Assembly (NCBI RefSeq): GCF_011009555.1
Contig: NZ_QXHD01000003.1
Span: 608,796 to 672,070, forward strand
DNA: 63,275 nt
Origin: Adonisia turfae CCMR0081
GTDB taxonomy: Bacteria > Cyanobacteriota > Cyanobacteriia > Phormidesmidales > Phormidesmidaceae
Direction of reading: 5' to 3'
The stretch's first letter is position 1; each line of letters opens with the position of its first letter. The notes under the pieces are model-generated. The model had not been told where the DNA came from. It worked only from the letters and a program-made list of their open reading frames with translations, and ran no database searches. The translations under genes were made by a program, and so were the position numbers. Shown one piece after another: positions 17,523-28,103 of the stretch.

Positions 17523-18560
17523 ATGCAGACCACAAGTGAATTAGGCTTTCAACCCTCAGGAAGGGTTTATCTTCTCATGGCCATTGCCATCTTTGGTGCG
17601 GCCAATGCAGTCACTCGCAAGCTGACTGAACTGGGGGCGATGAACCTAATTGATGAACGTAACCCGATCTCATTTTGCAATGTATTGTTCGTTGGTAATT
17701 TATGCGCCCTCATTCTGTTAGCCATTACCTATGGTCGGGAGTGGCGGAAACCAGCATTGCAAAAAATTAATTGGCAAGACTGGCTCTCCATGGCTGTCGT
17801 CGCAATCTTAGGAGCAGCCATTGTACCAACGCTTATCTTTACGGCACTCGAGATTACTCCGGTTAACAATGTGATTCTTATCAGTCAGATTGATACACCG
17901 CTGGTGCTGGCATTATCGGTTTGGGTGTTGGGCGATCGGGTGAATAAATGGGTGGTTGCTGGAGCCGTTGTTTCTTTTATTGGGGTTGCTCTAACCGTAT
18001 TGATTCAGCCTGCTGGCACTGAAATGGTTTCCATGGGCATGGGCATGGTTTTAGGCCGTGGCGCTCTGTTTACATTGATCGCCGCTGTGATCAAAGCCAT
18101 GGCAAACCTGATCAGCAAAATTAGTCTGCGTGAGATTCCATTGGGAATTTTCAGCGTTTTTAGAATGTTTGTTGGAACTGTTTTCTTCTTTGGAGCCACC
18201 CTGGTTCTCTACGGTCCTGAGCATTTTATGGATGTAGGTTCACCTTTTTTGTGGCAGTGGATGCTGTTCTATGCCGCCATCATTGTTGTGGCGGGTCAGT
18301 CATTTTGGTTTAACGGTCTGAAACGTAGTACGGCCAGTGAGGTTTCATTTGCCACTGCATTTAATCCGATTGTGGGCATTCTGTCTGCATTTATCCTGCT
18401 AGGTGAGGTGCCCACCCTTGGACAGTACTTGGGAGGTGGTGTCATTCTGTGCGGCATTGGATTAAACCAAATTGGCGTACAGCGATTAAATATAATGCGT
18501 CCTTCTCAGCGACCCAGCACTAAAGAAATGAGCGAATCTGGTGGATTCAAAGGCGTTTAA
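17523..18560 (+). CDS. EamA/DMT-family transporter
   Basis: The 345-residue membrane protein has about ten hydrophobic helices in two repeated halves, as in drug/metabolite exporters of the EamA family. Examples are IVPTLIFTALEITPVNNVILISQIDTPLVLALSVWVLGDRV in the first half and TASEVSFATAFNPIVGILSAFILLGEVP in the second, each ending in the LGE/GDR-type loop. The substrate cannot be predicted. It lies immediately beyond the 3' end of the giant-protein block, transcribed towards it. A second EamA gene lies beyond the other end of that block (38121). Confidence 0.88.
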   Translation: MQTTSELGFQPSGRVYLLMAIAIFGAANAVTRKLTELGAMNLIDERNPISFCNVLFVGNLCALILLAITYGREWRKPALQKINWQDWLSMAVVAILGAAIVPTLIFTALEITPVNNVILISQIDTPLVLALSVWVLGDRVNKWVVAGAVVSFIGVALTVLIQPAGTEMVSMGMGMVLGRGALFTLIAAVIKAMANLISKISLREIPLGIFSVFRMFVGTVFFFGATLVLYGPEHFMDVGSPFLWQWMLFYAAIIVVAGQSFWFNGLKRSTASEVSFATAFNPIVGILSAFILLGEVPTLGQYLGGGVILCGIGLNQIGVQRLNIMRPSQRPSTKEMSESGGFKGV

Positions 18561-18575
18561 GCACGTTCGCCCCCA

Positions 18576-18600
18576 GGCAAGCACAAGGCCAGCCCCTACC
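18576..18600 (-). repeat. interspersed repeat copy (GGTAGGGGCTG... family)
   Basis: Read on the minus strand, this 25-bp sequence begins GGTAGGGGCTGGCCTTGTGC and ends TTGCC. A closely similar sequence, GGTAGGGGCTGTGCCTTGTG followed by CCAGCC, occurs at 53936-53961. Both lie just after or between genes. Two copies only support the family in this window. Confidence 0.5.
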
Positions 18601-18624
18601 TAAACCATGCACGATATCCATGCA

Positions 18625-21600
18625 CTATGGTGAAGGCCATTGAATATCTATCTGTTGCACATACAGGTCCTCAATCTTCAACAGCGGCAAGGTGGCATCA
18701 TGATCAATGCCTGAGAACAGATTCAATGTGAACTGATAGCGTCCTTGATCTTCAACAGGGCGATTATCCTGTCGCCAGCGTTCGATTTCGGTGGCGAGGT
18801 CTGTGACTAGTTGTGAGGTGATGGTTGTATTTCTTGCGATCGCAACCCTCGGCGTCAGCAACACCGGCACTGCCGACAACAGCTGCTCATCACCCACCGT
18901 CGCCATGGCAAAACTGTAGCGACAATCTAGCCGCAAACCATAGGGCTGGGGGGCTGAATCCGGTAGCACCGTCTCAAATAACCGCTGCAGATGAGTCAAC
19001 ACCGGCTGTTCGGGCGTATCCGAGAGGTCCGCAATGTTCCAAGGACGATTATTCACCAACAGCGGTGTCACCCAGGTACTAAAGCGTACCTGGGGCGTCT
19101 GGAACACAAAGACAGGATTGGTTTGAGCATAGGGCACCAGTTGACGGTTACGGGTTAGCCAGATACCGCTCCAGGCATTTTGCTGGGCTAAAATATCGCG
19201 ATCCTGAATGATCAGGGTGCGATCAGGAATCGAGGATTCTCCATAGACCGGATCAAGGGCGGCTTCCTCCGATGATTTTTCTTCAAACCGATAGAGCTGC
19301 TTCTGGAAACCAGGCGCAGAGTCTTGCCGTTGAGGTGAATCATCGAATTGTCGATAGCCCGGCAGCAGCACCTGGGGCAGCAGCGCTGCATCAGGTGCCA
19401 CAATGGTCATCTCCTTGATGGCAGGTTGACCAACAGGGACCGGAGGCTCCTCCTCATTAATGGTGTAGTCCACACCTGTTGCCACAATGCTGCGCTGCAC
19501 GGGCTGCCACTCTCTCCAAGTAACAGCCACCTGGCCCACTAATTTTGCAAAGTCATCGACGGCTTGAGTTGTCTCTTCGGCTAATGCTGCCAATTTTGCA
19601 GGGGTATCAGCTTCAGCGAGCTTTTCAAATGTAGCTTTAAGGGCTGGATATTTCTGATTAAACCGCACCAACGCATCAAATAAAGTCTCTTCACTACTGT
19701 CCTCTGGTAAACCTAACTGTGCCGGGCTAGGTAACCCTTGCAGGTTATAGCGCACATCACTTTCTAGACTATCCTGAGCCACATCCAAGTGCTCATAGGT
19801 ATAGACATACTGCCATTCACGCACTTTCGCTAAATCGTTGCCGATGGCATCCGGATCTAACTCAGCCTGTTGCAACACCAGAGATGGTGGGATGGGATAG
19901 GTACGTAGAGGAATCGGAATCTGGACATGACCAAGGGTATCCGGCTCATCGGGTTCAATAAAGCTGAGCCAATCAGATGATTGATACCCTGCTATACCGG
20001 TAACAGGTTTGATGTTGTATTCCAATTCATTACGATTGAACATCAGATTGAGTGCAATATCTTCATACTTTTCAGGATTTTGAGTATTAAAGAAAAACGT
20101 TAGATAGGTTGTTTCTTCTAAAGAGACTTTAGCTGGAGACAGGGTAAAATCGAGGGTGGAGAGATCGGTAATCTCGGCTTGGGTAGTCGCATCACGGGCA
20201 CTTATCAACGTGGGCTGCCCGGCTAAACGCACTGGGAAATCCCCATCATCGGGCAAATCATTTTTCACAGATACACCGTACTGGACAATGGTTTCAATGG
20301 CATAGGCCTCTGCTAAATTAATACGTAGCTCTTGGTTGAGAGCCTCAGCAGCACGGCGTTGACGTGCATCATTATCGGGGCATGATGGCTGTAATAGAGA
20401 AACAACTTGAGCACTGATAGCATCCGCCAATGTCTCTTTGGCAGCTAAAATCCCATCAACGTTGTCCGCAACCGTATTGCCTAAACGAACCGCTGGGACA
20501 GACACTTCGGGTGCTAAAAAGTCTTCCACTGCTTGCAAACAGCTTTGCCCCAACAGGTTCAAGTCAATGGCATCAAAGCGTTTGTTATCAGGCTGATAAT
20601 CGGCACGGTTCCGGTCTGCCTCTGTACTGATTTTGAGATCAACGGTGCCCGCCATCAGGGTATTGGCCAACGGGGCAGGAGCAAAGAATAGAGGATTGCG
20701 GTCTTCGCCAGCAGGTAAAGTCTGTTGGTCTAGATTCAGAGGCTGAATTGTATAAGTGAGTCCTCCCTGGCCTAGACGCACGGCCCAAATTGATTGACTG
20801 CTGGCATTATTGGGATCGCCAGGGAAGCCGGGGTTACGGTTATCGCTGGTGGCAAGACGCAAACCAGAAAATGCGGCTTGGAAATCTTGGGCAAATCCTT
20901 GAAGAGAGGCTGACCGGGTATCACCATTGATGGTATGGGGAGATAGATAGGCGGTGGACCGCTGCACCAGGGTACGGTCAGGTAGGTCATTGGCAACTAA
21001 ATTATCATCCCGTTGCAGAGTCACGTTGACAGTGACTGGAAAGATTAGCTTCTCGGGATAGATAACAGTATTGTTATCCGTGGGTAAATCTAGCGTTATG
21101 GGAATTTGTTGGATGTAAGGCGGCTTAATGAATGGGGCACCTATTTGGAGAATGGGAAGGGTTTGAATTGCGATCGCAACCTCCGCCAGAGACACAGTGC
21201 GATCTAACCGTTCTCTCAGCTGCTGCACCTGAGTTTTAAGCTGGGCATTTGCGGGGTCAGGGGCACTCGCCAAGGCTGCCACCAAGGATACTCGCACCTG
21301 CTCAAACAGCTGTGTGAGACTGTGGAACGTCTCATGGTCACGGGTTACTGGCACATTAGACTGGCTGTGAAATGGCTGCAAGGCCGCATTCAGAAACGGC
21401 TGCACATAGGTCTGAAGTTCAGGAGTCGTATTCTCAACCAAGACAGACCATGATTGGAAAGCTGGTAATAGCGACTGCCCAGGCTGAATTAATCCAGATA
21501 ATGTCTGGTTGGTCGTGACGAATGCCGCTAGATCAATCTGCCGATGGGTGCTGGGGGATGGCTGCAGGTTACGCACAACTGCGTCCAGGGTGGGCTCAGT

Positions 21601-24600
21601 GATTGAGCCACTAGTTGATACAGACGCATTTGGAGCAAAGGTAAGTTGAGCAGGAATCGTCAGAGTTGTTGTTGTCCCGAAGAAAGCATTTGTGGCCAGA
21701 GCAATGTCCGTCACTGTTAGCAGCTCGGCATCTAAGCCAATATTGAGCGTTGTATTCTTAAAGACAGCTTGGACTTTGTCTCGGGCGTGGGCTAATGAGT
21801 CGGTGCTTCGCCAGTCATACGTCAGGGGTACGGCAAGGATAACCTGATCATCGAGATAATCACCCTTGGCCTCTAAAATCGGGATCAAGGCCTCAACGGT
21901 GATACCAAGAGCACCCGCAATTTCTGCTAGCGTATCTCCTGGCAGGGTTTCATAGGTGTTGGCCTGGCTACTAATCGACAGACCGTCTCGGACTAAACCC
22001 GGTGTATCGCGATGACGTTGGGCAATTTGAACCACTTTGGCAGCAGTGGCCGCTTCAGTAATGTTGGGCAGGGGAGCGGTTGCGATCTCGATCACATTAT
22101 CAAAATCTCGCAGCAGTGCCTCAGCTTTTAGAGCCTCTTGTGCAATTTTCCGAAGACTATCGTTAACAACAATATCGCGCTCGACGGGAATCTCTAATCG
22201 AGTACCTGCTGTCCACAAGCCGCTCAGCTGCTGATTTTCTTCGGCTAAATCATCTACTGACAATCGGAACGTGTTAGCCACAGTTGCAAAGGTTTCATTG
22301 GCACTGACATTGTGGGACTGCAGCGTCAAGCTTTCCAAAGTAATGAGATAGCCATAAGCCATCTCCACAAAGCTGGTCAGCACTGCTTTATCCACAGATT
22401 TTTGAACAACATTTGTACCTTGTAGTAGCACAGACGTTGCTGCTGTTGCTGTCACATCAGCTTGATGAATCTGATAGTAAATCTGTTGGTAGGTCTCACG
22501 CGCTGCGATCGTCTTGCGCCTGACCTCTTCAAACAAATTACCGGGGGTGGAAATATAAGGACTAGAGTCTAGCTGTAGCGATAAATCCAGGCGAGCTTTT
22601 TGCTGAGAAACCGCCTTAAATCGATAACGTTCCACTAGCGATGGCCACTGATTCAGCCCCAACAGTGGATCAAAATAACGGACAGGCAACTCAGTGAATT
22701 TAAACTGTTTGAAAATGTTGCCATAGAGATCGCGCCACTCTAACTGTGGTTGTACCACTGCCTGGGCTGAGACACCTCGATAGGGATTCATCTCAGGAGA
22801 TGGCAGTGACGGATTGGCAGTCCCGCCCTGATCAGTAGACAGGGTATAGACTGGCAGCACCCGTTCATATTGCCATGGGTGGTTGGCATCTTCAGGATCA
22901 TCACTGGGGCCAATGGGTAATGCCTCCGGTGTTGCCACAAATTGTCCCGGTTGTTCTAATAATCGATAGCCCAAGAGCTGGTAGAGATTTTCCAATTCAT
23001 CATTGGCAGTACCATTATTGGGTTGCACTGACACATTCGGACGTGTCAGCTGTATCCCTAAATGACCTGCGGGTATTTGCAATACCGGTATGGGATCGTG
23101 CTCATCATTACGGATGGCCAACAAATCTACTGATTGGGCGGCGGTAATGTCCACACAGTTGTGGAAACGAGCAGCCTCTTGTGTGAAACCCGTCACACGG
23201 ATCACCAACACCAAATCCGCTGTTACCCCATCTGTAAACAAGTTTTCTGGTAGCCCAGCGGCACCCAAAGGTCCATAAACCAGGTAATAGCCCCCTGAAT
23301 TAACCGTGCTGCATTCCCACAGAATTTGTAAAAAGTCAGCGCCATCACTGTCACTGTTCGCAGGTAAGGTGGCTTGATAGGTGGTTCTCGTTGACGCTGT
23401 ACTGAAGCTTCTAGCTGTTGAACTTGTTCCCGCCGCTTGACTGCGGGTGGAAAGATTAGCTTTTAATAACAACACATCACGAGTCGGTTGCACGAGTTGC
23501 GCCGTGTCAGCGTCTAGATAAAACAAATCGAGGCTGGGAGATGCCCCTGTGACCCGAATTGCTTCCAGCAAATCTTTCCCCACTTCATCAGTGCCTTCTA
23601 GCTGATAAATGTTATCTCCTGCCAGGCGACGTACGGTTACCTTCACCTTGGTTGACCACTTGACCCTATCGCGTGGTAGCGGAGTGGCTGTTTTGTCTGT
23701 CGCATCGGCCAGAATGAAGGGGATAGTTGATAGAGGAGCAGAGTCAGGTAATAAACCTTGCCTATAGGTCAACGGATCGGCTAGATAGGCCCGCAAATCT
23801 GACGGTAATTCTCGCAACTCGCCTACTGTCATTGGGCTCCGCTGACGTAGGGTATATTGACGTTCTACAGATCGATAGAAAGGCAGCAGAGGCGGTGTTG
23901 TTGACTGATGATCTAGATTAGGAGTCGCTGTCTGCAGGGCTAGTAAGTCATTTTTCTGTTCAGTCGTTAATCCATAGACCAGTGATGCCGCATTGCGAGT
24001 AGGTGGATTATTCAGATTGGCACGGTCATAGTCAATAAACCGTATCCAGTTCAAGGTAGCGGGTTTACTCAGTACAATTTGATCCAAGTTGACCGTAGTC
24101 ACTTCTCTGGCATCATCTCCCACACCAACGGTCTGAGTGGTAATCGACACATCAAACTGCTGCCCCGTTGCCTCATATAGAGGATTTGTTGCCCAGGCTG
24201 TCATGGGTGCGGCTGTGGGTGTGGGTAATCGTAGTCCATGGAGAAAATAACGAGACGCGGTACCCGATAGATGGTTAAATGCGCCATTGCTATTCAAAGT
24301 CGATAAGACTGTTTCTATGGAAGGTGCGGAAAACTCGGCTTGGTCTTCTAGGTCTTCTAAATAGTCAATGGCACTCTGTAGACCAGAACGAATCAAGAGC
24401 AAGAAATAATCTGCAAACAGATAATCTGTTAACGAAAGAAGCTCTGTTCCTGAAGTGACGGGGTCCGATGGGCTGCCGCCAATTGCCGAATTTTCAACAG
24501 CGCTACCGGGACGTACCTGTAGTTGCTTAAAGTAGTCCTTAATTTTTTGCAGATCATCCAGGCTGCGCTTAAAACTATCTACCTGGAAATCAATGGGCGA

Positions 24601-27600
24601 TTGCTGATCTAAGGCCATGCTTATTAACGGCACCATGGGGAAGAAAGTGCCACTTAGCTCTTGATTCTGTTGCAGGTCGTTGAGCGTGCGATCAGAAATA
24701 TCAAAGACAAAATTGGTCTCTAAGAATTGATAGAGCTGACGCAAGAACGCAGGCAAATTATTGGCTGTTGCAAATTCTGTTGTGAAGCGATCATAGAGAG
24801 TTTGCCAATCTACCAAGGTAAGTGGCTGATCCGTGGAACTGATGCGGCGATAGCTGTGAAGCGTCCATCTCAGCAGCGCCTTCACTAGCTCATCAAAGTC
24901 GGTGTTAACAGTTGCTGCAGCATCACCTATCTGCTCTGGGTCATCATGGCGTACCGAGTTTTCAATAAATAATAGGGCAACCCCTTTCACCTGCCCGCCA
25001 ACCTGGGTGAAACCGGGTTGAAAATATAGGTCGATGCGGATGCGATCGCTATCCGTTTGATCAGCAGGCAAACCATCAGGCAACGATAGCTTCACCGGCA
25101 ACCAGGTCGTAGCGGTATCAGCACCTGAGGTATCAGCGTCTAATGTGGTAAACGATAATTCAGCCTCGACTGCCGCCGATACAACTGACTCTGAGACCAG
25201 GAATTCTGGCACTGTTGATTCTGGTACCGCATCAACAGATAACGCTGACACATCCAACGTTGTTAAGTCTGATGGTTCAGCAGTCGTTGGTTCTACCGAC
25301 TCAAAGGCCGCTGCCTCAAAAGCTGCCGTTTCCAACGCAACTGGCATGCTGAAGGCCGCTGGTGCGAAGCGAGCCGCTCGACGGCTGGTAGTGCCAATGG
25401 CATTGGTCGAGCTAGTGGTTGGTGAACCCAGCTTCCAGGGAGTGGGTTTAGCAGAGCCCAGGGTAAAGGACTGACGTACGGTCACCCTAAACGAGAACCG
25501 GATACGCACAAACGCAATCTTGATAGAAGCCCGTACTGAAACCTCAGCCTCCAGAGCTAGCTGAGTTGGCTGATAGGCTTCTACCACAAATAAGACTGTT
25601 GCCCGCAGCACCACTTCTACGTCAACACTAATTACTCCAAAATCAACAACGCCATAGAGACGCCCCACCAGGGAGACACCTCCCTGAATCTTGAAGTAAT
25701 CATCACTGGCAACATTCGCTTCACTGGGGTTAAACCGGGCAACTACGCCTTGAATGACGCCTTGAACCGTGATACTAATTTCAGCCTTGAGAATCCCTTT
25801 GTTGAAGGTGCGGCCCAGACCAATCTTCAGACCCAGACCAAACTCATACACCGGGCTAAAGGTACCATTGACAATCGCAGGGGTACTGGTCGCTGTCTCC
25901 GCACTCAGCTTAGCAAAGTAGAAACCACCGGCCCCTAGTACAGGGAAAGGACCGGCAAACCCTTGAATAGCAAAGGATCGAGAAAAGTCTCCTTTCCAGG
26001 GGAAACCAAAATCCAGGGCAAAGTCTCCATTGGTGTAGATATCCACCACCACAATCGGCAGCGTTACTGACACTGCGCCCACATCAAACTGGCGCATGGC
26101 ATCTGGCAAAGCCAACTCTAGATGGTATACACCCACCGTATCACTAACACGCCGATAGAGAATCTCAAACTGCAGCCCTGCAAATAGCTTTGCCTTAGCA
26201 CCATAGAGACTAATGCGAAGTCCATAGATCAGTGGATCATTAAAGATCACACTCATATCTATGGTGTCCATGATGGAGAATTGCGCCCCCAACAAAATGC
26301 CGCTGTTGGGGTCAAATTGAATCGGACTGCTACCCTCAGGAATCGTGATCGTTGCCGTCGGGTCAATGCTAACCGGGGCAGGTGAGGGTAACTGGGCTTG
26401 CAAGGCTTGCAATGGATTGCCACGACGTTTGGCCGGGGGCAACACCCCCATAGTTTGTCGCAGCACCGTCATGACTTGGGTGATGTTGCGGGCTTGCGAC
26501 ACAATATTAGGATGAAAAGTCACCCGTTGGCCAACGGCTAAAAACTGTAAGTCAAAGACCTGGATACCTTTACCCGGAATATTAGGTGGGTTCTCATTGA
26601 CTGGATCCCAACCAACCTGTTGACGCGGCTGACCAGGAATTGTCAGATCTAGACTAATGCGAGAACGGTATTGTTTAGATCCTCGGGACGTTTCACCATA
26701 GGAGAGGCTCAGATTTGAAATTTTGAAGAGACCTAGATTCAGACTTTCAGCATAGCTAAAGGTCAACTGCTTATTGGTGAGATTGATGCTAACCCTCAGC
26801 TTACTGAAATCAATACTCTCTTTACCTAAGACATCCCAAGGAGCGTCTAGCTCAAAATCTTCTAAACTTGGATCAAAGAGATTAACAACATAGCTAATAA
26901 TATCGCCAATATTGACTATCTCGGAAAAACTGAAGTCAATTTTTTCTATATTGTTAGTATTGCTGTAGCGTCCCGTCAGCGTAAATGATTTAAATGTAAT
27001 CTCAAATCCAACTCGCTTTTCAGTTAGCGAAAATCCATAAAAGATGGACGCTGTTAATGTCTTATCAAACAGCTCAATCAGCCCAGCTACTTTACCGCTA
27101 GCTTTATCAGTAATTGTTTTAACAGTTTTGCCAGCCCTGACATCTTCTCTATAGTTTTTAATCTCAGCACTGGCTCCGACAACAAAAGGCTCACTAGCAA
27201 TAGTAAAAGCCCAATCGATTGCCCCTAGAAAGCGATACCGAGATTGGGTAATGGTGCCAACTTTCTTTTGAGCAAGTTCTAACTCAAGTAAATCGATACT
27301 TAAATTCTCAAGTTCAAAATCTGATGTTAAGTTTCCTGCACCTAATAGTTTATTAACCAGCGATGCTAACTGAATACGCTCAGCCCGTGCTAAAAAGATC
27401 CACTCTCCTGAACTGGTAGCCGTTGTCACAATGCGGCTCACCAAGACAGAAAACTGGCCACCAAAAAGGCTAAAATCTCCTTGTAGAAAGAAGGATTTCT
27501 CTTGGGGTGATTGTTTGAGAGCAATGAGTATCCGATCAATGCTGAAGTTTAAAGGAGCACTAGGATCGTTCGTGGGAATTTCTACAGCCCAGACATCTGC

Positions 27601-27885
27601 CAAGCCCAGGCTAAAAGCATAGGTTTCAAGCGTAGGGCGAGCCTCCAACGTTAGCTCAGTAATGGCTAACCCGCTCATGGAATCTAACGGTGGCAGCTCA
27701 GGAATTATTTTCTGTAACAGCGCCACTAGCAATAATCGCTGCCCTGGCAGCATGCCGCCACGAAATACAGACGTTCCTCCTTCTTGTGTGTTTTCCAGCT
27801 GAAGGTTGACAGTTTCGCCCCCTGCCGTCAGTTCTGCCACAAAGCCAAAGCTGACTGTTGTCTGTTTAGTTAAGGATGAACTCAT
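18625..27885 (-). CDS. giant beta-rich protein with LysM-like repeats, 3086 aa
   Basis: I do not recognise this protein as a whole. No signal peptide or clear transmembrane helix is visible. Residues 1-95 resemble the separate 171-aa protein encoded just upstream (FGFVAEL, LPGQRLLL, LAITELTLEA, ETYAFSLGL). Residues about 100-800 are amphipathic beta strands with Gly and aromatic positions. About 820-930 is an Ala/Ser/Thr/Val-rich linker. About 1855-2140 holds LysM-like repeats: NETFATVANTFRLSVDDL, then GDTLAEIAGALGITVEALI (1983 on), plus weaker copies. The rest is mixed and beta-rich, with one long helical stretch before the LysM region. HIP1 sites occur within the gene. It is last in a five-gene minus-strand block. 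A structural, surface or toxin-like role is conceivable, but function is unknown. Confidence 0.85.
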   Translation of the reverse strand: MSSSLTKQTTVSFGFVAELTAGGETVNLQLENTQEGGTSVFRGGMLPGQRLLLVALLQKIIPELPPLDSMSGLAITELTLEARPTLETYAFSLGLADVWAVEIPTNDPSAPLNFSIDRILIALKQSPQEKSFFLQGDFSLFGGQFSVLVSRIVTTATSSGEWIFLARAERIQLASLVNKLLGAGNLTSDFELENLSIDLLELELAQKKVGTITQSRYRFLGAIDWAFTIASEPFVVGASAEIKNYREDVRAGKTVKTITDKASGKVAGLIELFDKTLTASIFYGFSLTEKRVGFEITFKSFTLTGRYSNTNNIEKIDFSFSEIVNIGDIISYVVNLFDPSLEDFELDAPWDVLGKESIDFSKLRVSINLTNKQLTFSYAESLNLGLFKISNLSLSYGETSRGSKQYRSRISLDLTIPGQPRQQVGWDPVNENPPNIPGKGIQVFDLQFLAVGQRVTFHPNIVSQARNITQVMTVLRQTMGVLPPAKRRGNPLQALQAQLPSPAPVSIDPTATITIPEGSSPIQFDPNSGILLGAQFSIMDTIDMSVIFNDPLIYGLRISLYGAKAKLFAGLQFEILYRRVSDTVGVYHLELALPDAMRQFDVGAVSVTLPIVVVDIYTNGDFALDFGFPWKGDFSRSFAIQGFAGPFPVLGAGGFYFAKLSAETATSTPAIVNGTFSPVYEFGLGLKIGLGRTFNKGILKAEISITVQGVIQGVVARFNPSEANVASDDYFKIQGGVSLVGRLYGVVDFGVISVDVEVVLRATVLFVVEAYQPTQLALEAEVSVRASIKIAFVRIRFSFRVTVRQSFTLGSAKPTPWKLGSPTTSSTNAIGTTSRRAARFAPAAFSMPVALETAAFEAAAFESVEPTTAEPSDLTTLDVSALSVDAVPESTVPEFLVSESVVSAAVEAELSFTTLDADTSGADTATTWLPVKLSLPDGLPADQTDSDRIRIDLYFQPGFTQVGGQVKGVALLFIENSVRHDDPEQIGDAAATVNTDFDELVKALLRWTLHSYRRISSTDQPLTLVDWQTLYDRFTTEFATANNLPAFLRQLYQFLETNFVFDISDRTLNDLQQNQELSGTFFPMVPLISMALDQQSPIDFQVDSFKRSLDDLQKIKDYFKQLQVRPGSAVENSAIGGSPSDPVTSGTELLSLTDYLFADYFLLLIRSGLQSAIDYLEDLEDQAEFSAPSIETVLSTLNSNGAFNHLSGTASRYFLHGLRLPTPTAAPMTAWATNPLYEATGQQFDVSITTQTVGVGDDAREVTTVNLDQIVLSKPATLNWIRFIDYDRANLNNPPTRNAASLVYGLTTEQKNDLLALQTATPNLDHQSTTPPLLPFYRSVERQYTLRQRSPMTVGELRELPSDLRAYLADPLTYRQGLLPDSAPLSTIPFILADATDKTATPLPRDRVKWSTKVKVTVRRLAGDNIYQLEGTDEVGKDLLEAIRVTGASPSLDLFYLDADTAQLVQPTRDVLLLKANLSTRSQAAGTSSTARSFSTASTRTTYQATLPANSDSDGADFLQILWECSTVNSGGYYLVYGPLGAAGLPENLFTDGVTADLVLVIRVTGFTQEAARFHNCVDITAAQSVDLLAIRNDEHDPIPVLQIPAGHLGIQLTRPNVSVQPNNGTANDELENLYQLLGYRLLEQPGQFVATPEALPIGPSDDPEDANHPWQYERVLPVYTLSTDQGGTANPSLPSPEMNPYRGVSAQAVVQPQLEWRDLYGNIFKQFKFTELPVRYFDPLLGLNQWPSLVERYRFKAVSQQKARLDLSLQLDSSPYISTPGNLFEEVRRKTIAARETYQQIYYQIHQADVTATAATSVLLQGTNVVQKSVDKAVLTSFVEMAYGYLITLESLTLQSHNVSANETFATVANTFRLSVDDLAEENQQLSGLWTAGTRLEIPVERDIVVNDSLRKIAQEALKAEALLRDFDNVIEIATAPLPNITEAATAAKVVQIAQRHRDTPGLVRDGLSISSQANTYETLPGDTLAEIAGALGITVEALIPILEAKGDYLDDQVILAVPLTYDWRSTDSLAHARDKVQAVFKNTTLNIGLDAELLTVTDIALATNAFFGTTTTLTIPAQLTFAPNASVSTSGSITEPTLDAVVRNLQPSPSTHRQIDLAAFVTTNQTLSGLIQPGQSLLPAFQSWSVLVENTTPELQTYVQPFLNAALQPFHSQSNVPVTRDHETFHSLTQLFEQVRVSLVAALASAPDPANAQLKTQVQQLRERLDRTVSLAEVAIAIQTLPILQIGAPFIKPPYIQQIPITLDLPTDNNTVIYPEKLIFPVTVNVTLQRDDNLVANDLPDRTLVQRSTAYLSPHTINGDTRSASLQGFAQDFQAAFSGLRLATSDNRNPGFPGDPNNASSQSIWAVRLGQGGLTYTIQPLNLDQQTLPAGEDRNPLFFAPAPLANTLMAGTVDLKISTEADRNRADYQPDNKRFDAIDLNLLGQSCLQAVEDFLAPEVSVPAVRLGNTVADNVDGILAAKETLADAISAQVVSLLQPSCPDNDARQRRAAEALNQELRINLAEAYAIETIVQYGVSVKNDLPDDGDFPVRLAGQPTLISARDATTQAEITDLSTLDFTLSPAKVSLEETTYLTFFFNTQNPEKYEDIALNLMFNRNELEYNIKPVTGIAGYQSSDWLSFIEPDEPDTLGHVQIPIPLRTYPIPPSLVLQQAELDPDAIGNDLAKVREWQYVYTYEHLDVAQDSLESDVRYNLQGLPSPAQLGLPEDSSEETLFDALVRFNQKYPALKATFEKLAEADTPAKLAALAEETTQAVDDFAKLVGQVAVTWREWQPVQRSIVATGVDYTINEEEPPVPVGQPAIKEMTIVAPDAALLPQVLLPGYRQFDDSPQRQDSAPGFQKQLYRFEEKSSEEAALDPVYGESSIPDRTLIIQDRDILAQQNAWSGIWLTRNRQLVPYAQTNPVFVFQTPQVRFSTWVTPLLVNNRPWNIADLSDTPEQPVLTHLQRLFETVLPDSAPQPYGLRLDCRYSFAMATVGDEQLLSAVPVLLTPRVAIARNTTITSQLVTDLATEIERWRQDNRPVEDQGRYQFTLNLFSGIDHDATLPLLKIEDLYVQQIDIQWPSP

Positions 27886-28046
27886 AAGACGTACTTGCAG
27901 TGCCTCAACTGATGTGACATAAACCTTGGAGGTTAATTTGAAACTCTAACAGGAATGGCGTTGCTGATCCTCGGTATGATTTTATCTGTAAGATATTGAT
28001 ATACGGCGTTTCTAACAGACTAGTTCATCCTGTAGCTCAGCAACGG

Positions 28047-28087
28047 CAATTTCAGAATGCCTAAATTAAACAAGCATTCTGAAATTG
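28047..28087. repeat. 14-bp perfect hairpin between the 171-aa and 3086-aa genes
   Basis: Arms CAATTTCAGAATGC (28047-28060) and GCATTCTGAAATTG (28074-28087) are perfectly complementary around a 13-nt A/T-rich loop. It lies in the 218-bp gap before the 3086-aa gene. No T tract follows on the minus strand, so a role in RNA processing, stability or attenuation is more likely than simple termination. Confidence 0.7.
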
Positions 28088-28103
28088 TCTTTAGGTAACT
28101 CTC

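Noticed and set aside
25145..25474. 109-aa plus-strand ORF with Ser/Thr/Ala repeats inside the 3086-aa gene
   Set aside because: It is the antisense shadow of the low-complexity linker of the giant protein.
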